NCBI GenBank assembly: GCA_023715865.1
Contig: JAMBOW010000001.1
Location: 1,984,001-2,048,000, forward strand
DNA length: 64,000 nt
DNA from: Neobacillus mesonae
GTDB lineage: Bacteria; Bacillota; Bacilli; Paenibacillales; Paenibacillaceae
Direction of reading: 5' to 3'
Both the position numbers and the translations under genes were made by a program. Of the stretch, positions 45,198 through 52,234 are shown in pieces. Positions within the stretch are counted from its first letter, which is position 1; each line of letters opens with the position of its first letter. Below the pieces are notes generated by a model. It worked only from the letters and a program-made list of their open reading frames with translations, was not told the origin of the DNA and did not search any database.

Positions 45198-46217
45198 ATG
45201 AACATCAAATGGAACGGACAACAGCTCTTTCGAGCTCTCATCTTACTGCTATTTTCCGTCATGCTGTTTCGCCTGCATATTACCGGAGATATCTTAAAAT
45301 TCGTTAATCCAAAATATGAGCTGCTCAGTCTGAGTGCCGCAATTCTTTTTGCTATCTTATTTCTGTTTCAAATACGCAGAGGATGGGAGCCCGTAAGCCA
45401 TGAGCATGTACATCATCAAGATAATACTGGAGCAGCGTCCTCTCTACAAAAACAGGCAGACCACACCTTTGAGGAAGGTCACTCCACTTCAGCTCACCTT
45501 CACGAACACCATTCATGTCATGATGATCACTGTCATCATGATCATGGTAACGCCAAGCTTAATTTTAAAAAAATAATTGGATATGGAATCGTTTTGTTTC
45601 CGCTGGCGACCGGATTTCTTGTTCCTCCTCAGGTTCTGAATGCTTCAATCGCAGATAAAAAAGGAGGAATGCTGCTGTTAACCGGATCTCAATCCACAAC
45701 GGCAGACACCACCCAAGGTCATCATCATGAAGAACCAAATGTAAAGTTAGGTGAAGAAGAACATACGGAGGATGAAGGAGTTATGGAAAATTCGGTATCA
45801 AAAAATGAGTTTAACCAGCTCATGGCCGAATTAGATAAGAATGAATCGATTGTAATGAAAGAACGTATTTTTGCATCCTACTATGACCGCATCGCTAAGG
45901 CTCCAGAGCAATATGCGGGAAGAACCATACAACTATCCGGTTTTGTATTCCGCGAAGAAGGCCTTCCGGAAGAGCAGCTGGTCATTTCAAGGTTTTTAAT
46001 CACTCACTGCATTGCAGACGCCAGCCTCATCGGATTTCTAACCGAATTTTCCTCCCCTGTCTCGATGGAAGAGGACACCTGGATTGAAGCCACCGGCCAA
46101 CTTGATACTGCCGTTCATAACGGAACCCTCCTTCCGATCATTCGCATAACTGAATGGACAGAGATAGCAGCACCAGATCAGCCATATGTTTATCCGCTAA
46201 GTGTACGGATTTTGTAA
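45198..46217 (+). CDS. TIGR03943 family permease subunit (YcgQ-like), histidine-rich
   Basis: 339 residues. Two N-terminal membrane helices and one more near 130, separated by a very His-rich loop (HEHVHHQ at ~70 and HEHHSCHDDHCHHDHGN at ~100), and a second His/Glu cluster (HHHEEPNVKLGEEEHTEDE, ~180). The C-terminal ~130 residues form a soluble domain with FASYYDRIAKAPEQYAGRTIQLSGFVFREEG and SRFLITHCIADASLIGFL typical of TIGR03943. The His loops are likely metal-binding, so with the upstream permease it may handle zinc or another transition metal. A good AAGGAGG lies 13 bp from the ATG. Confidence 0.87.
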   Translation: MNIKWNGQQLFRALILLLFSVMLFRLHITGDILKFVNPKYELLSLSAAILFAILFLFQIRRGWEPVSHEHVHHQDNTGAASSLQKQADHTFEEGHSTSAHLHEHHSCHDDHCHHDHGNAKLNFKKIIGYGIVLFPLATGFLVPPQVLNASIADKKGGMLLLTGSQSTTADTTQGHHHEEPNVKLGEEEHTEDEGVMENSVSKNEFNQLMAELDKNESIVMKERIFASYYDRIAKAPEQYAGRTIQLSGFVFREEGLPEEQLVISRFLITHCIADASLIGFLTEFSSPVSMEEDTWIEATGQLDTAVHNGTLLPIIRITEWTEIAAPDQPYVYPLSVRIL

Positions 46218-46288
46218 ACTACGACAAGGTGTTTAATTTAGCGAATCAGCATTAGGGATATGTGTCGTCCAAAAAATATGTACAAATA

Positions 46289-46322
46289 GAAAAAAACCCT
46301 TACTTCGTAAGGGTTTTTTTCT
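46289..46322. terminator. Bidirectional terminator
   Basis: AAAAAAACCCTTAC pairs with GTAAGGGTTTTTTT around TTC; serves the permease pair on plus and tRNA-Lys on minus. Confidence 0.93.
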
Positions 46323-46327
46323 ATATA

Positions 46328-46400
<73 letters not shown>

Positions 46401-46536
46401 GTAAGCTCATGCCGTTGAGGCAGCTGTTACATTCAGTAATGTTAACAACTCAGTAATCAATATTATAACATGTTTCATAAATAAAGCAAGAAAAATTTAA
46501 AATTAATTTAGAGGCTCTATTTAACTGCTCTAATAA

Positions 46537-46568
46537 AAAAAGAATCCACTGAAAAGTGGATTCTTTGA
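46537..46568 (-). terminator. Original terminator of tRNA-Ala, now cut off by the element
   Basis: AAAGAATCCAC pairs with GTGGATTCTTT; on the minus strand it ends in TTTTTTTATT. It stands 5 bp outside the left att repeat, where the 3' end of tRNA-Ala lay before insertion. Confidence 0.85.
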
Positions 46569-46572
46569 GTCA

Positions 46573-46616
46573 ATGGAGCCTAGGGGGATCGAACCCCTGA
46601 CCTCATCGCTGCCAGC
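46573..46616. repeat. Left attachment repeat (truncated tRNA-Ala 3' half)
   Basis: 44 bp, from ATGGAGCCTAGGGGGATC to the GCCAGC of the anticodon loop, identical to 53880-53923. Past this point the sequence no longer matches tRNA-Ala, so this copy cannot make a tRNA. Confidence 0.93.
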
Positions 46617-46748
46617 TCGTATTTGTCTCCGCAATGTCCTACGCACAGTCAACGTTAGTTTAAACACCGCAAAAATACGGGATTCCAGCGTTTTAACGCG
46701 TTAGAATATTCTCACTATTTTCTTACCGATAGCGGTATTATATCGTTT

Positions 46749-46785
46749 AGGAGCGCTTCTCTGCAAATAAAGGAGCGCATATCCG
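46749..46785 (+). repeat. Two short direct repeats near the left end (possible arm-type sites)
   Basis: AGGAGCGCTTCTCTGC (46749) and AGGAGCGCATATCCG (46771) resemble each other and a third copy, AGGAGCGTATATCTGC, at 53792 near the right end. All three lie in the same orientation within 220 bp of an att repeat, as integrase arm sites do. The rest of 46617-46832 is AT-rich without a gene. Confidence 0.4.
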
Positions 46786-46832
46786 TTATGTTTTTTATTT
46801 ATTAAACAACAGATAGACAAACTTGATCTGAT

Positions 46833-47123
46833 TTATCTCCACAAATTAAACCACCTCTTCTTAACGAGTTTCTTTTTTGCTAATTTATCTATTAGATCAA
46901 TTTCTGTTCTAATTAATTCAGTGACAACTGGAGTGCTCATATCAAAAAATTCTACTGCAGATTGCAGAGAATGTTTAAATACATAGTATGATGTTGATGG
47001 GCTCATAGTAATACCATTTATTTGTTGTCGATATAAAGCATTTGATCTGTAGATAGACTCTCGCGAAAGTTCTTGCGATCTTCCTTTTAAGCTTGCTATA
47101 TGAATTGAGGCAGCGGCGTGCCG
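46833..47123 (-). pseudogene. 3' fragment of an unknown element gene
   Basis: About 95 codons of good coding quality (…SIHIASLKGRSQELSRESIYRSN… to KKRWFNLWR) that begin abruptly. The upstream part of the frame runs into a GC-rich, non-coding-looking segment (47108-47190), and no start codon with a ribosome binding site precedes it. I read it as the C-terminal end of a gene whose first part was removed. The visible part has a helix with basic residues at the end (DKLAKKKLVKKRW). No family recognised. Confidence 0.45.
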
Positions 47124-47192
47124 CGACCGGCAAGAACCGGTTTCGTCCACTTTTCAAAGGCCGCGTGGACTCATCAGGCGGATTACATTTGC

Positions 47193-47273
47193 TTAAGCGA
47201 AAAAACTTCTTATAGCCGCTCCTAAAAAGCTACCAATAATCTCAGCTATTTGCTTTACAGACTCAGTTTTCAT
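47193..47273 (-). CDS. 26-residue amphipathic peptide divergent from the XRE regulator
   Basis: Too short for routine ORF calling, but preceded by a perfect TTGGAGGAAAAC ribosome binding site at 6 bp. The peptide starts MKTESVKQIAEIIGSF and continues with LGAAIRSFFA: one amphipathic helix with charged residues at the start and a hydrophobic end. It shares a 114-bp spacer with the divergent XRE gene, the layout of a regulator and its target. It could be a signalling, toxic or membrane-acting peptide; none of these is shown. Family not recognised. Confidence 0.6.
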   Translation of the reverse strand: MKTESVKQIAEIIGSFLGAAIRSFFA

Positions 47274-47319
47274 TGTTTTCCTCCAATAAAATTGTTTGTT
47301 TGGAACCTGTCTGATAATA

Positions 47320-47366
47320 TGTACGTATATAATTTTAGTCAACATTTCAATATGTCAACATGTTGT
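47320..47366 (+). promoter_or_regulatory. Promoter and operator candidates of the XRE gene
   Basis: A TATAAT (47328-47333) is followed by two direct copies of GTCAACAT (47338 and 47354, 16 bp apart); the second is part of the palindrome CAACATGTTG. Likely binding sites of the XRE protein itself, placed over the start region so that it would repress its own transcription. Confidence 0.5.
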
Positions 47367-47387
47367 GCATATTTTTGGAGGAATTTT

Positions 47388-47615
47388 ATGGAGAAGCTAT
47401 ATGTACGATGTAAATTAGGAGACATAATGAAGGAAAGACAATTATCCAATAAAGACGTTGTACAATTGACCGGAGTTAGTCGTAATACAATTACATCGTT
47501 AGCAGGTAACGCCACTAAACGCATTGATTATGAGACATTAGGAAATTTATGTCGTGGGTTAAATGTTACACCTGCAGACATTTTGGAATACATACCAGAA
47601 GGTGTTGAGCAGTAG
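47388..47615 (+). CDS. XRE family (Cro/CI-type) transcriptional regulator
   Basis: 75 residues. The whole protein is one HTH domain: LGDIMKERQLSNKDVVQLTGVSRNTITSLAGNATKRIDYETLGNLCRGLNVTPADILEYIPE, the short Cro/CI form common in phages and islands (HTH_26 type). The frame is open further upstream but TTGGAGGAATTTT directly precedes the ATG at 47388. It probably keeps the element's genes silent, at least the divergent small peptide. There is no peptidase domain or DinR-like tail, so induction would need another factor. Confidence 0.88.
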   Translation: MEKLYVRCKLGDIMKERQLSNKDVVQLTGVSRNTITSLAGNATKRIDYETLGNLCRGLNVTPADILEYIPEGVEQ

Positions 47616-47639
47616 CAACAAATTATGAATTGGACATAC

Positions 47640-47666
47640 GACCGTGCCAAAAGGTACGGTTTTTCC
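47640..47666 (+). terminator. Terminator of the XRE gene
   Basis: ACCGTGCC pairs with GGTACGGT (one G-T) around AAAA and ends in TTTTTCC. Confidence 0.8.
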
Positions 47667-47737
47667 ATTGTAAATGCAGGAAAATTGCGCCAATTTGTCG
47701 AAGTATATACGCAACCCACAACGAAAGGACTACGTAT

Positions 47738-47932
47738 ATGAACCGATTTATGAGACCGCTGACCTCCGATATCCACTTTTATACCGCGAAAATGGAGCGG
47801 ACGCCCATCGTCGTGTTTATCGAGCGCGAATTAGTCGGCAGTGGCGTAATCGAGGATATAACGGAGGCTAGCGTTAAGGTTAAGGACACGCGTTATGCGC
47901 GCGGAGTTTATACGTTTAAATATGCTGTTTAA
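47738..47932 (+). CDS. Small hypothetical element protein
   Basis: 64 residues beginning MNRFMRPLTSD. The part FIERELVGSGVIEDITEASVKVKDTRYARGVYTFKYAV has the alternating pattern of a small beta-barrel (SH3- or Sm-like). GAAAGGAC lies 8 bp before the ATG. The last ~56 bp of this gene recur, with a 2-bp deletion, at 49294-49349, so this gene marks the left side of the cargo slot and is probably a conserved backbone gene of the element family. The codon use (GCG, CGC) resembles the ligase gene and not the AT-rich cargo. Function unknown. Confidence 0.6.
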   Translation: MNRFMRPLTSDIHFYTAKMERTPIVVFIERELVGSGVIEDITEASVKVKDTRYARGVYTFKYAV

Positions 47933-47961
47933 CATAATAATTAAAGGATGATAGCGAAATT

Positions 47962-49260
47962 ATGAACATAATAAATGTTGCAGGGAAATATTCAAGAACC
48001 ATTGAATTCGGTTCGAAGATATCTTTACTTGAATACGATGTTATTCTTATTGATTTACTTGAAGTCGTAAACGAGTACCGTTTGAGTAAACATTCTGAAT
48101 ACCCCACAGAAAAAATCTCTTTTAATACACATGATAGAAGCAGTTCATTTAAAATAGATATAGCTCGAAAAAGAAAAGAAATTGATGATTTCTTATCGTT
48201 AGGAAGGACAATTTTTGTTTACACACCTGCTCCACTTGTAGTATCCCTACTTAATGGGTACGGAGAACGTACTGAATTTGACCTAAGAGAAGAATTATTA
48301 CCTGATTACCCCGATACTGATCTTGCTAAAGGTTACAAAATTGAACTTGTCGGAAATCCCATATTCGAATCTTTGTTCACAAATTTCCAAGGCCTTTGGT
48401 GCTACAATTCTGCCTATAAGGAGATTTTTGGTGAACCTATTTTTAAAGTTATAAACACGGAATCTTATGTGGGCGCTTCTGTTAAAGTAGGCCCAGGGAA
48501 CATTGTCTTTATACCTAGAATACTTGAGAATGATGAGACTAATGAAAGCAAACTATTAGATCACCTCATTACGATAGCGAAGAACATAAATAAGAGCCCT
48601 GATTTAGGACCAACGTTGCCAGATTGGAGCAGTTATACAGAAGTTCCTAGGGAACGTGATACTAAACAAGCACTCGTGCGAATGCGTGAGGAGTTACAAT
48701 TACTTGAATCAAAAATAGAAACTGTGGAATCCGACTTAAATTCATTAGAGGAATTAAAATTACTTTTTACAAGCTCAGGCACATATTTGGAGAAAATTGT
48801 AGGGAAAATCTTTACCGAGCTTGGTTTTGACGTCACCGAAGGTATCCCAGGGAGGGATGATCTTATTTTAGAGTATAATGGTCGTATTGCTGTGGTGGAA
48901 GTAAAAGGAGTTACAAAAAGTGCTGCAGAAAAGCACGCAGCACAACTAGAAAAGTGGGTGAGTGAGTATATAACAAATAAGGAAAAAGTTCCTAAGGGGA
49001 TACTTATTGTCAACGCTTTTAAAGATACACCCCTTCAAGAACGAAATGAGAAGCCGTTTCCTGATCAAATGATGAATTATAGTAATAATCGGAATCACTG
49101 CTTACTCACTGGGTTAGATCTATTATCACTGTACAGCTTCGTCCAAGAGAATCCTGAACAAAAAGAAGAAGTTATAAACAGTCTTTTTAATACATGTGGT
49201 CATTTTAATAAATACGACTGGAAAGATTACATATCCATAAATGATTTGCCATCTATCTAA
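47962..49260 (+). CDS. Cargo 1: PD-(D/E)XK nuclease-like protein, possible defence gene
   Basis: 432 residues, AT-rich. Residues 1-225 are unfamiliar; the alternation of strands and the ending TESYVGASVKVGPGNIVFIPR recall the Rossmann-like/GATase-type sensor parts of some defence proteins. A coiled coil (~235-265) leads to a C-terminal nuclease fold: LEKIVGKIFTELGFDV (E277), GRDDLIL (D300) and VVEVKG (E313, K315) form the E..D..ExK set of restriction-like endonucleases (Mrr/YraN type). The stop codon lies inside the 28-bp ligase-derived repeat. Sits between the 64-residue backbone gene and the cargo scar. Function unproven; defence by nucleic-acid cleavage is inference. Confidence 0.7.
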   Translation: MNIINVAGKYSRTIEFGSKISLLEYDVILIDLLEVVNEYRLSKHSEYPTEKISFNTHDRSSSFKIDIARKRKEIDDFLSLGRTIFVYTPAPLVVSLLNGYGERTEFDLREELLPDYPDTDLAKGYKIELVGNPIFESLFTNFQGLWCYNSAYKEIFGEPIFKVINTESYVGASVKVGPGNIVFIPRILENDETNESKLLDHLITIAKNINKSPDLGPTLPDWSSYTEVPRERDTKQALVRMREELQLLESKIETVESDLNSLEELKLLFTSSGTYLEKIVGKIFTELGFDVTEGIPGRDDLILEYNGRIAVVEVKGVTKSAAEKHAAQLEKWVSEYITNKEKVPKGILIVNAFKDTPLQERNEKPFPDQMMNYSNNRNHCLLTGLDLLSLYSFVQENPEQKEEVINSLFNTCGHFNKYDWKDYISINDLPSI

Positions 49261-49349
49261 ACAATAAACTCGCAGAACACCGGACTGCATAACAGCGTTA
49301 AGATAAAGGGCGAGCGTTATGCACGGAGTTTATACGTTTAAATATGCGG
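49257..49349 (+). repeat. Cargo scar: ligase 3' end fused to the small-ORF 3' end
   Basis: 49257-49284 (CTAAACAATAAACTCGCAGA…) is identical over 28 bp to 50150-50177, which is the end of the ligase gene including its stop. After 9 bp comes 49294-49349, a diverged copy of 47870-47928, the end of the 64-residue gene (AGCGTTAAG … GTTTATACGTTTAAATATGC). Neither fragment encodes anything now. Confidence 0.85.
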
Positions 49350-49367
49350 TATTAGGAGAAAGGGAAG

Positions 49368-50063
49368 ATGAAGAAAAACGAAACCTTTGCGAAAATTAAA
49401 AGAGGCCTCATAGTAACCTTTTTGGCGTTAGCTGTTATGTGCGTACTGTGCATTTTTATCGCGTTCGCACTTGAGTTCGTACCGTTCCTTAAAATTAACG
49501 AATGGGACTTATTAGCGTTTTTAGGCTCCTTATTAGTTGCCTTTATTACTATCAGAGGTATACGTGTACCAATTATTGCGCAAAGAAACGAGCAGCAAGT
49601 GGCAAGATATGAAAGAGAGTTAAAGCAACTCCATAAAATCATCAAAGAAATTAGATTCATAACCTATGTTCCGAAATATAAAATCCTTGTCTTTGAAGAG
49701 GACACTAACTATGATGGTAGAGACATAATTGAGCAAGAACTTCGCTTCAAGTTTGATGAGTTACGAAGATTTATTATCCTTATAGATGAAAAAATGCCTG
49801 AACTACTCGATTCACTCGACTGGACGTTCTTTCATAAGTTCGATAAAGAGTTTGGAAGGCTGCAAAGATTCTTGGTTTTGCTTTACCCTAATTTTGAAGT
49901 GTTTTTAGAATCAGATATATCTTTTACGCAAATGGAACACCAAATTGAGGACTATCTTGCTGAAGCCATCGAACTTTATAACCTTCTCTATAATTATCAA
50001 AATGAGATCTCTCCAAAGTATTATTCTCTACTTGAGAGTAAGCCTAATTTTTTCTTGAAGTAA
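49368..50063 (+). CDS. Cargo 2: membrane-anchored helical protein of unknown function
   Basis: 231 residues, AT-rich. Two N-terminal membrane helices (VTFLALAVMCVLCIFIAFAL and WDLLAFLGSLLVAFITI) joined by a short loop, then a cytosolic, mostly helical domain of ~165 residues (ELKQLHKIIKEIRFITYVPKYKILVF, LRFKFDELRRFIILIDEKMPELL, YLAEAIELYNLLYNYQ). There is no catalytic motif that I can name. AGGAGAAAGGGAAG precedes the ATG. It stands in the same slot as cargo 1, bounded by the scar on the left and the ligase end on the right. A two-helix membrane anchor with a helical cytosolic part is common in abortive-infection effectors, but that is only an analogy. Confidence 0.65.
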   Translation: MKKNETFAKIKRGLIVTFLALAVMCVLCIFIAFALEFVPFLKINEWDLLAFLGSLLVAFITIRGIRVPIIAQRNEQQVARYERELKQLHKIIKEIRFITYVPKYKILVFEEDTNYDGRDIIEQELRFKFDELRRFIILIDEKMPELLDSLDWTFFHKFDKEFGRLQRFLVLLYPNFEVFLESDISFTQMEHQIEDYLAEAIELYNLLYNYQNEISPKYYSLLESKPNFFLK

Positions 50064-50149
50064 ATTCTCAATGTTTGTGGTGTGCGTAGTACCCTCTCGC
50101 AGTGGTAAATGGTCATGATTAAACCGGGAGTGTATAAGCGAAGAGCAGA

Positions 50150-51013
50150 CTAAACAATAAACTCGCAGAACACCGGAGTCCGCAGCATCCCCGCTTTGGT
50201 CCAGTTCCGCATCTTCACGCGAGCCCTAATCTTTGGCTCCACGTAAACGAACTCGCTGTCCTCGCCGGTCTTTATCAAACTACTAACGCCATAAAACGCC
50301 TTTTTATGCGTTGGACTCGCGCCAAATTCGATAATGCCGGAGGGACGCACCTTCGTCTTCCCCTCGTCCATAACTCCCGCAAGTCATCCGAAGTCCCCTT
50401 TACGATATCCCGTTATATAAACGTCTACATACGTCCAGTTTATGATCTTACGCCAGTCTGCGGATCGGCGGCTGACATATACGCTATCCTTACGCTTAGC
50501 AACTACGCCTTCCATTTCGCGTGCTTCAATCTGCGTAAATAGTGCTTCGCCGGCGCCCTCAACGTATGGAACAACGCCTATGCTTGCGTTAGGCATCGTT
50601 AAGCCTGCGAGAATGTCTTTGCGCTCTGTTAGCGGAAGGTTACGCGTATCCGCGCCTTTATAATGGAACACGTCGAACACCGCGAATGTAGCCGGATTCG
50701 TCGCGATTAGCGCTGTTATTTTATCGGCTTTGCGCGCCTGGAAACGGGACATGACCGCCTCGAAATCCGAGACGCCATTCGCTGGATTAACGCAGGCAAT
50801 TTCGCCGTCAAGAACGATGTCGTGCGGAAATCGTGCGCTGGCTATTTCGGGATACTGGCGCGTGCAGTCGTTGTTGTGACGCGTATATAAACGGACTTCT
50901 CCGTTAACTTGCGAAAATATTAAGCGGTGGCCGTCGATCTTCGGTTCGAATATGTAGCGCGAATCCGAGAACGGCGCGTCCGCTTTTTCGAGTAACATCG
51001 GACTAATAAACAT
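50150..51013 (-). pseudogene. ATP-dependent DNA ligase (YoqV-like), interrupted by one TGA
   Basis: 287 codons in one frame from ATG 51013, with an in-frame TGA at 50384-50386. Before it: FISPMLLEKADAPF, the nucleotidyl-Lys motif FEPKIDGHRLIF (~25), VLDGEIAC, AVFDVFHYKG, MEGVVAKRKDS and DWRKIINWTYVDVYITGYRKGDFG. After it: VRPSGIIEFGASPTHKKAFYGV to the end FCEFIV. Homologs have Trp where the TGA stands (FGWL), so a TGG to TGA change is likely; only the small OB-fold part would be lost. It is a minimal ligase like SPbeta YoqV, able to seal nicked DNA. GAGGTG precedes the ATG. A TATAAT lies upstream on the minus strand. Confidence 0.85.
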
Positions 51014-51072
51014 AAAAACACCTCACTACGATTATAGCGCGCGGCTACATCGATGTGAGGCGGTAATTTATT

Positions 51073-51774
51073 CTATTGAGCGTAATATTCACCTAACTCA
51101 TCAAAGTAATCAACAACATCTCGGATATCTAGCTTGTCAACCATATGTTCATACTGAAAGTGACGGTTCTTTGTACTTGAGTAATATATATTTAGATGTG
51201 TTCTATCCATGACATGTTTAAAATCCTTATCAACAGTAACAAGACCAGATGCACTAGCAAGGGCTGTAGAATAAATTATAGCATCACTAGAGCCTAGTGG
51301 TATTTCGGAAAAAACACTAAAAGCTGATTGAACTATACTCTCGTCAACAGGAATAAGCGTACAAATTTCATAAAATGGCCGAAACTTAAGAACAGCCATT
51401 TCATTGAAGTGGCCGATTAAACCTCTCATGCTAGGGTCATCACTTTTTTGCATTCGAGACCATTGGTCGTATAATCGATTTGACTCTTGTCTTACTTCTT
51501 CTATCTGAATCTCACCCGAGTGCAATTTCTCCGTAATAAAGTAATCAATGTATAATACTTTCGATGTTATATGAAGAACTTCATTCACTGTAGCTGAAGA
51601 TATCTTTAGTTCGACATCATTTTTTATAAGATATGTAATGAAGCATTTACAAGCAAAGTGAAAGTCCTCAGAGGGGAGAAGATAAGCTATGATGGCATTG
51701 GAATCAATAAGTAGTGAATCTACTCCCTCTATAGGAAAATAATCGACGCCGAAATCCGGAACTCTGAACATCAT
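51073..51774 (-). CDS. PIN-domain protein, probable toxin of a TA pair
   Basis: 233 residues. The PIN acidic set is complete: D24 in LLIDSNAIIAYL, E65 in SATVNEVLH, D164 in PLGSSDAIIYSTALA and D182/D184 in LVTVDKDF, which would hold the metal for RNA cleavage. It is about 100 residues longer than common VapC toxins: a long helical insert (~80-135) separates E65 from the rest, and a tail of ~45 residues follows. The start is 4 bp after the stop of the 53-residue gene, with AAGGGG in the end of that gene, so the two are translationally coupled. Typical toxin-antitoxin order (antitoxin first). Confidence 0.8.
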   Translation of the reverse strand: MMFRVPDFGVDYFPIEGVDSLLIDSNAIIAYLLPSEDFHFACKCFITYLIKNDVELKISSATVNEVLHITSKVLYIDYFITEKLHSGEIQIEEVRQESNRLYDQWSRMQKSDDPSMRGLIGHFNEMAVLKFRPFYEICTLIPVDESIVQSAFSVFSEIPLGSSDAIIYSTALASASGLVTVDKDFKHVMDRTHLNIYYSSTKNRHFQYEHMVDKLDIRDVVDYFDELGEYYAQ

Positions 51775-51778
51775 TTTA

Positions 51779-51940
51779 TTATTTACCCCTTATCTGTTTG
51801 TAAATGTCCTCAACAAATATCTTATTATTAGTTTTTAGAGAGCCTGCAGCCATGAGTGCTGCTCTTTTCTTTTCAGCATCCAACTTCTTCTTAGGTTTTT
51901 CGATTGTAGAAGCCAATCTAATCACACCTTTCTTCTTCAT
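51779..51940 (-). CDS. 53-residue basic protein, probable antitoxin of the PIN protein
   Basis: A short frame preceded by AAGGGAGGGG at 7 bp. It starts MKKKGVIRLASTIEKPKKK and ends with KIFVEDIYKQIRGK; lysine-rich in the first half, with a short helix (AEKKRAALMAAGSL) in the middle. It has no recognisable AbrB, RHH or Phd domain, which would be usual in a VapB. The C-terminal ~15 residues could thread into the PIN active site as VapB tails do. Coupled to the downstream PIN gene by 4 bp. The call as an antitoxin rests on position and size. Confidence 0.6.
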   Translation of the reverse strand: MKKKGVIRLASTIEKPKKKLDAEKKRAALMAAGSLKTNNKIFVEDIYKQIRGK

Positions 51941-52040
51941 TATTGGTCCCCTCCCTTATTATTTAGATACTTAATAGATATGAAGGTTGGGTTTGGGACA
52001 TGACCAATAAATGTATTTTTAATAATATACCACAATACTA

Positions 52041-52059
52041 ATGATACGAATAGTATCAT
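52041..52059. promoter_or_regulatory. Inverted repeat upstream of the PIN module
   Basis: ATGATAC and GTATCAT separated by 5 bp, about 100 bp before the 53-residue gene. May be an autoregulatory operator. The remaining bases of 51941-52195 are AT-rich and carry no gene. Confidence 0.4.
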
Positions 52060-52195
52060 GGCGTAGAAAATTTTTATGGTTGCCCTTCCCAGGGAAATAG
52101 TATCCTTATAAATATCTTATGATATATTTAATCATTTAGTGTGTCCAAAAAACAGGCTTCCCAAAATTTCCGTTTAAAACTTTGCTTGCTGAGTG

Positions 52196-52216
52196 TATAA
52201 TACGAATATACGTTCG
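52196..52216 (+). promoter_or_regulatory. Promoter -10 with adjoining LexA/DinR-like box
   Basis: TATAAT (52196-52201) is followed at once by CGAATATACGTTCG (52203-52216), which agrees in 12 of 14 positions with the Bacillus LexA box CGAACRNRYGTTYC. Placed over the transcription start, LexA bound here would block the gene until DNA damage. Confidence 0.6.
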
Positions 52217-52234
52217 CATTCGGAGATGACACTT

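Noticed and set aside
47312..47334. A third AraR-like site (ATATGTACGTATAT) upstream of the XRE gene
   Set aside because: It shares the GTACGTA core but is not a palindrome, and it lies in a foreign island without arabinose genes; it overlaps the -10 region instead.
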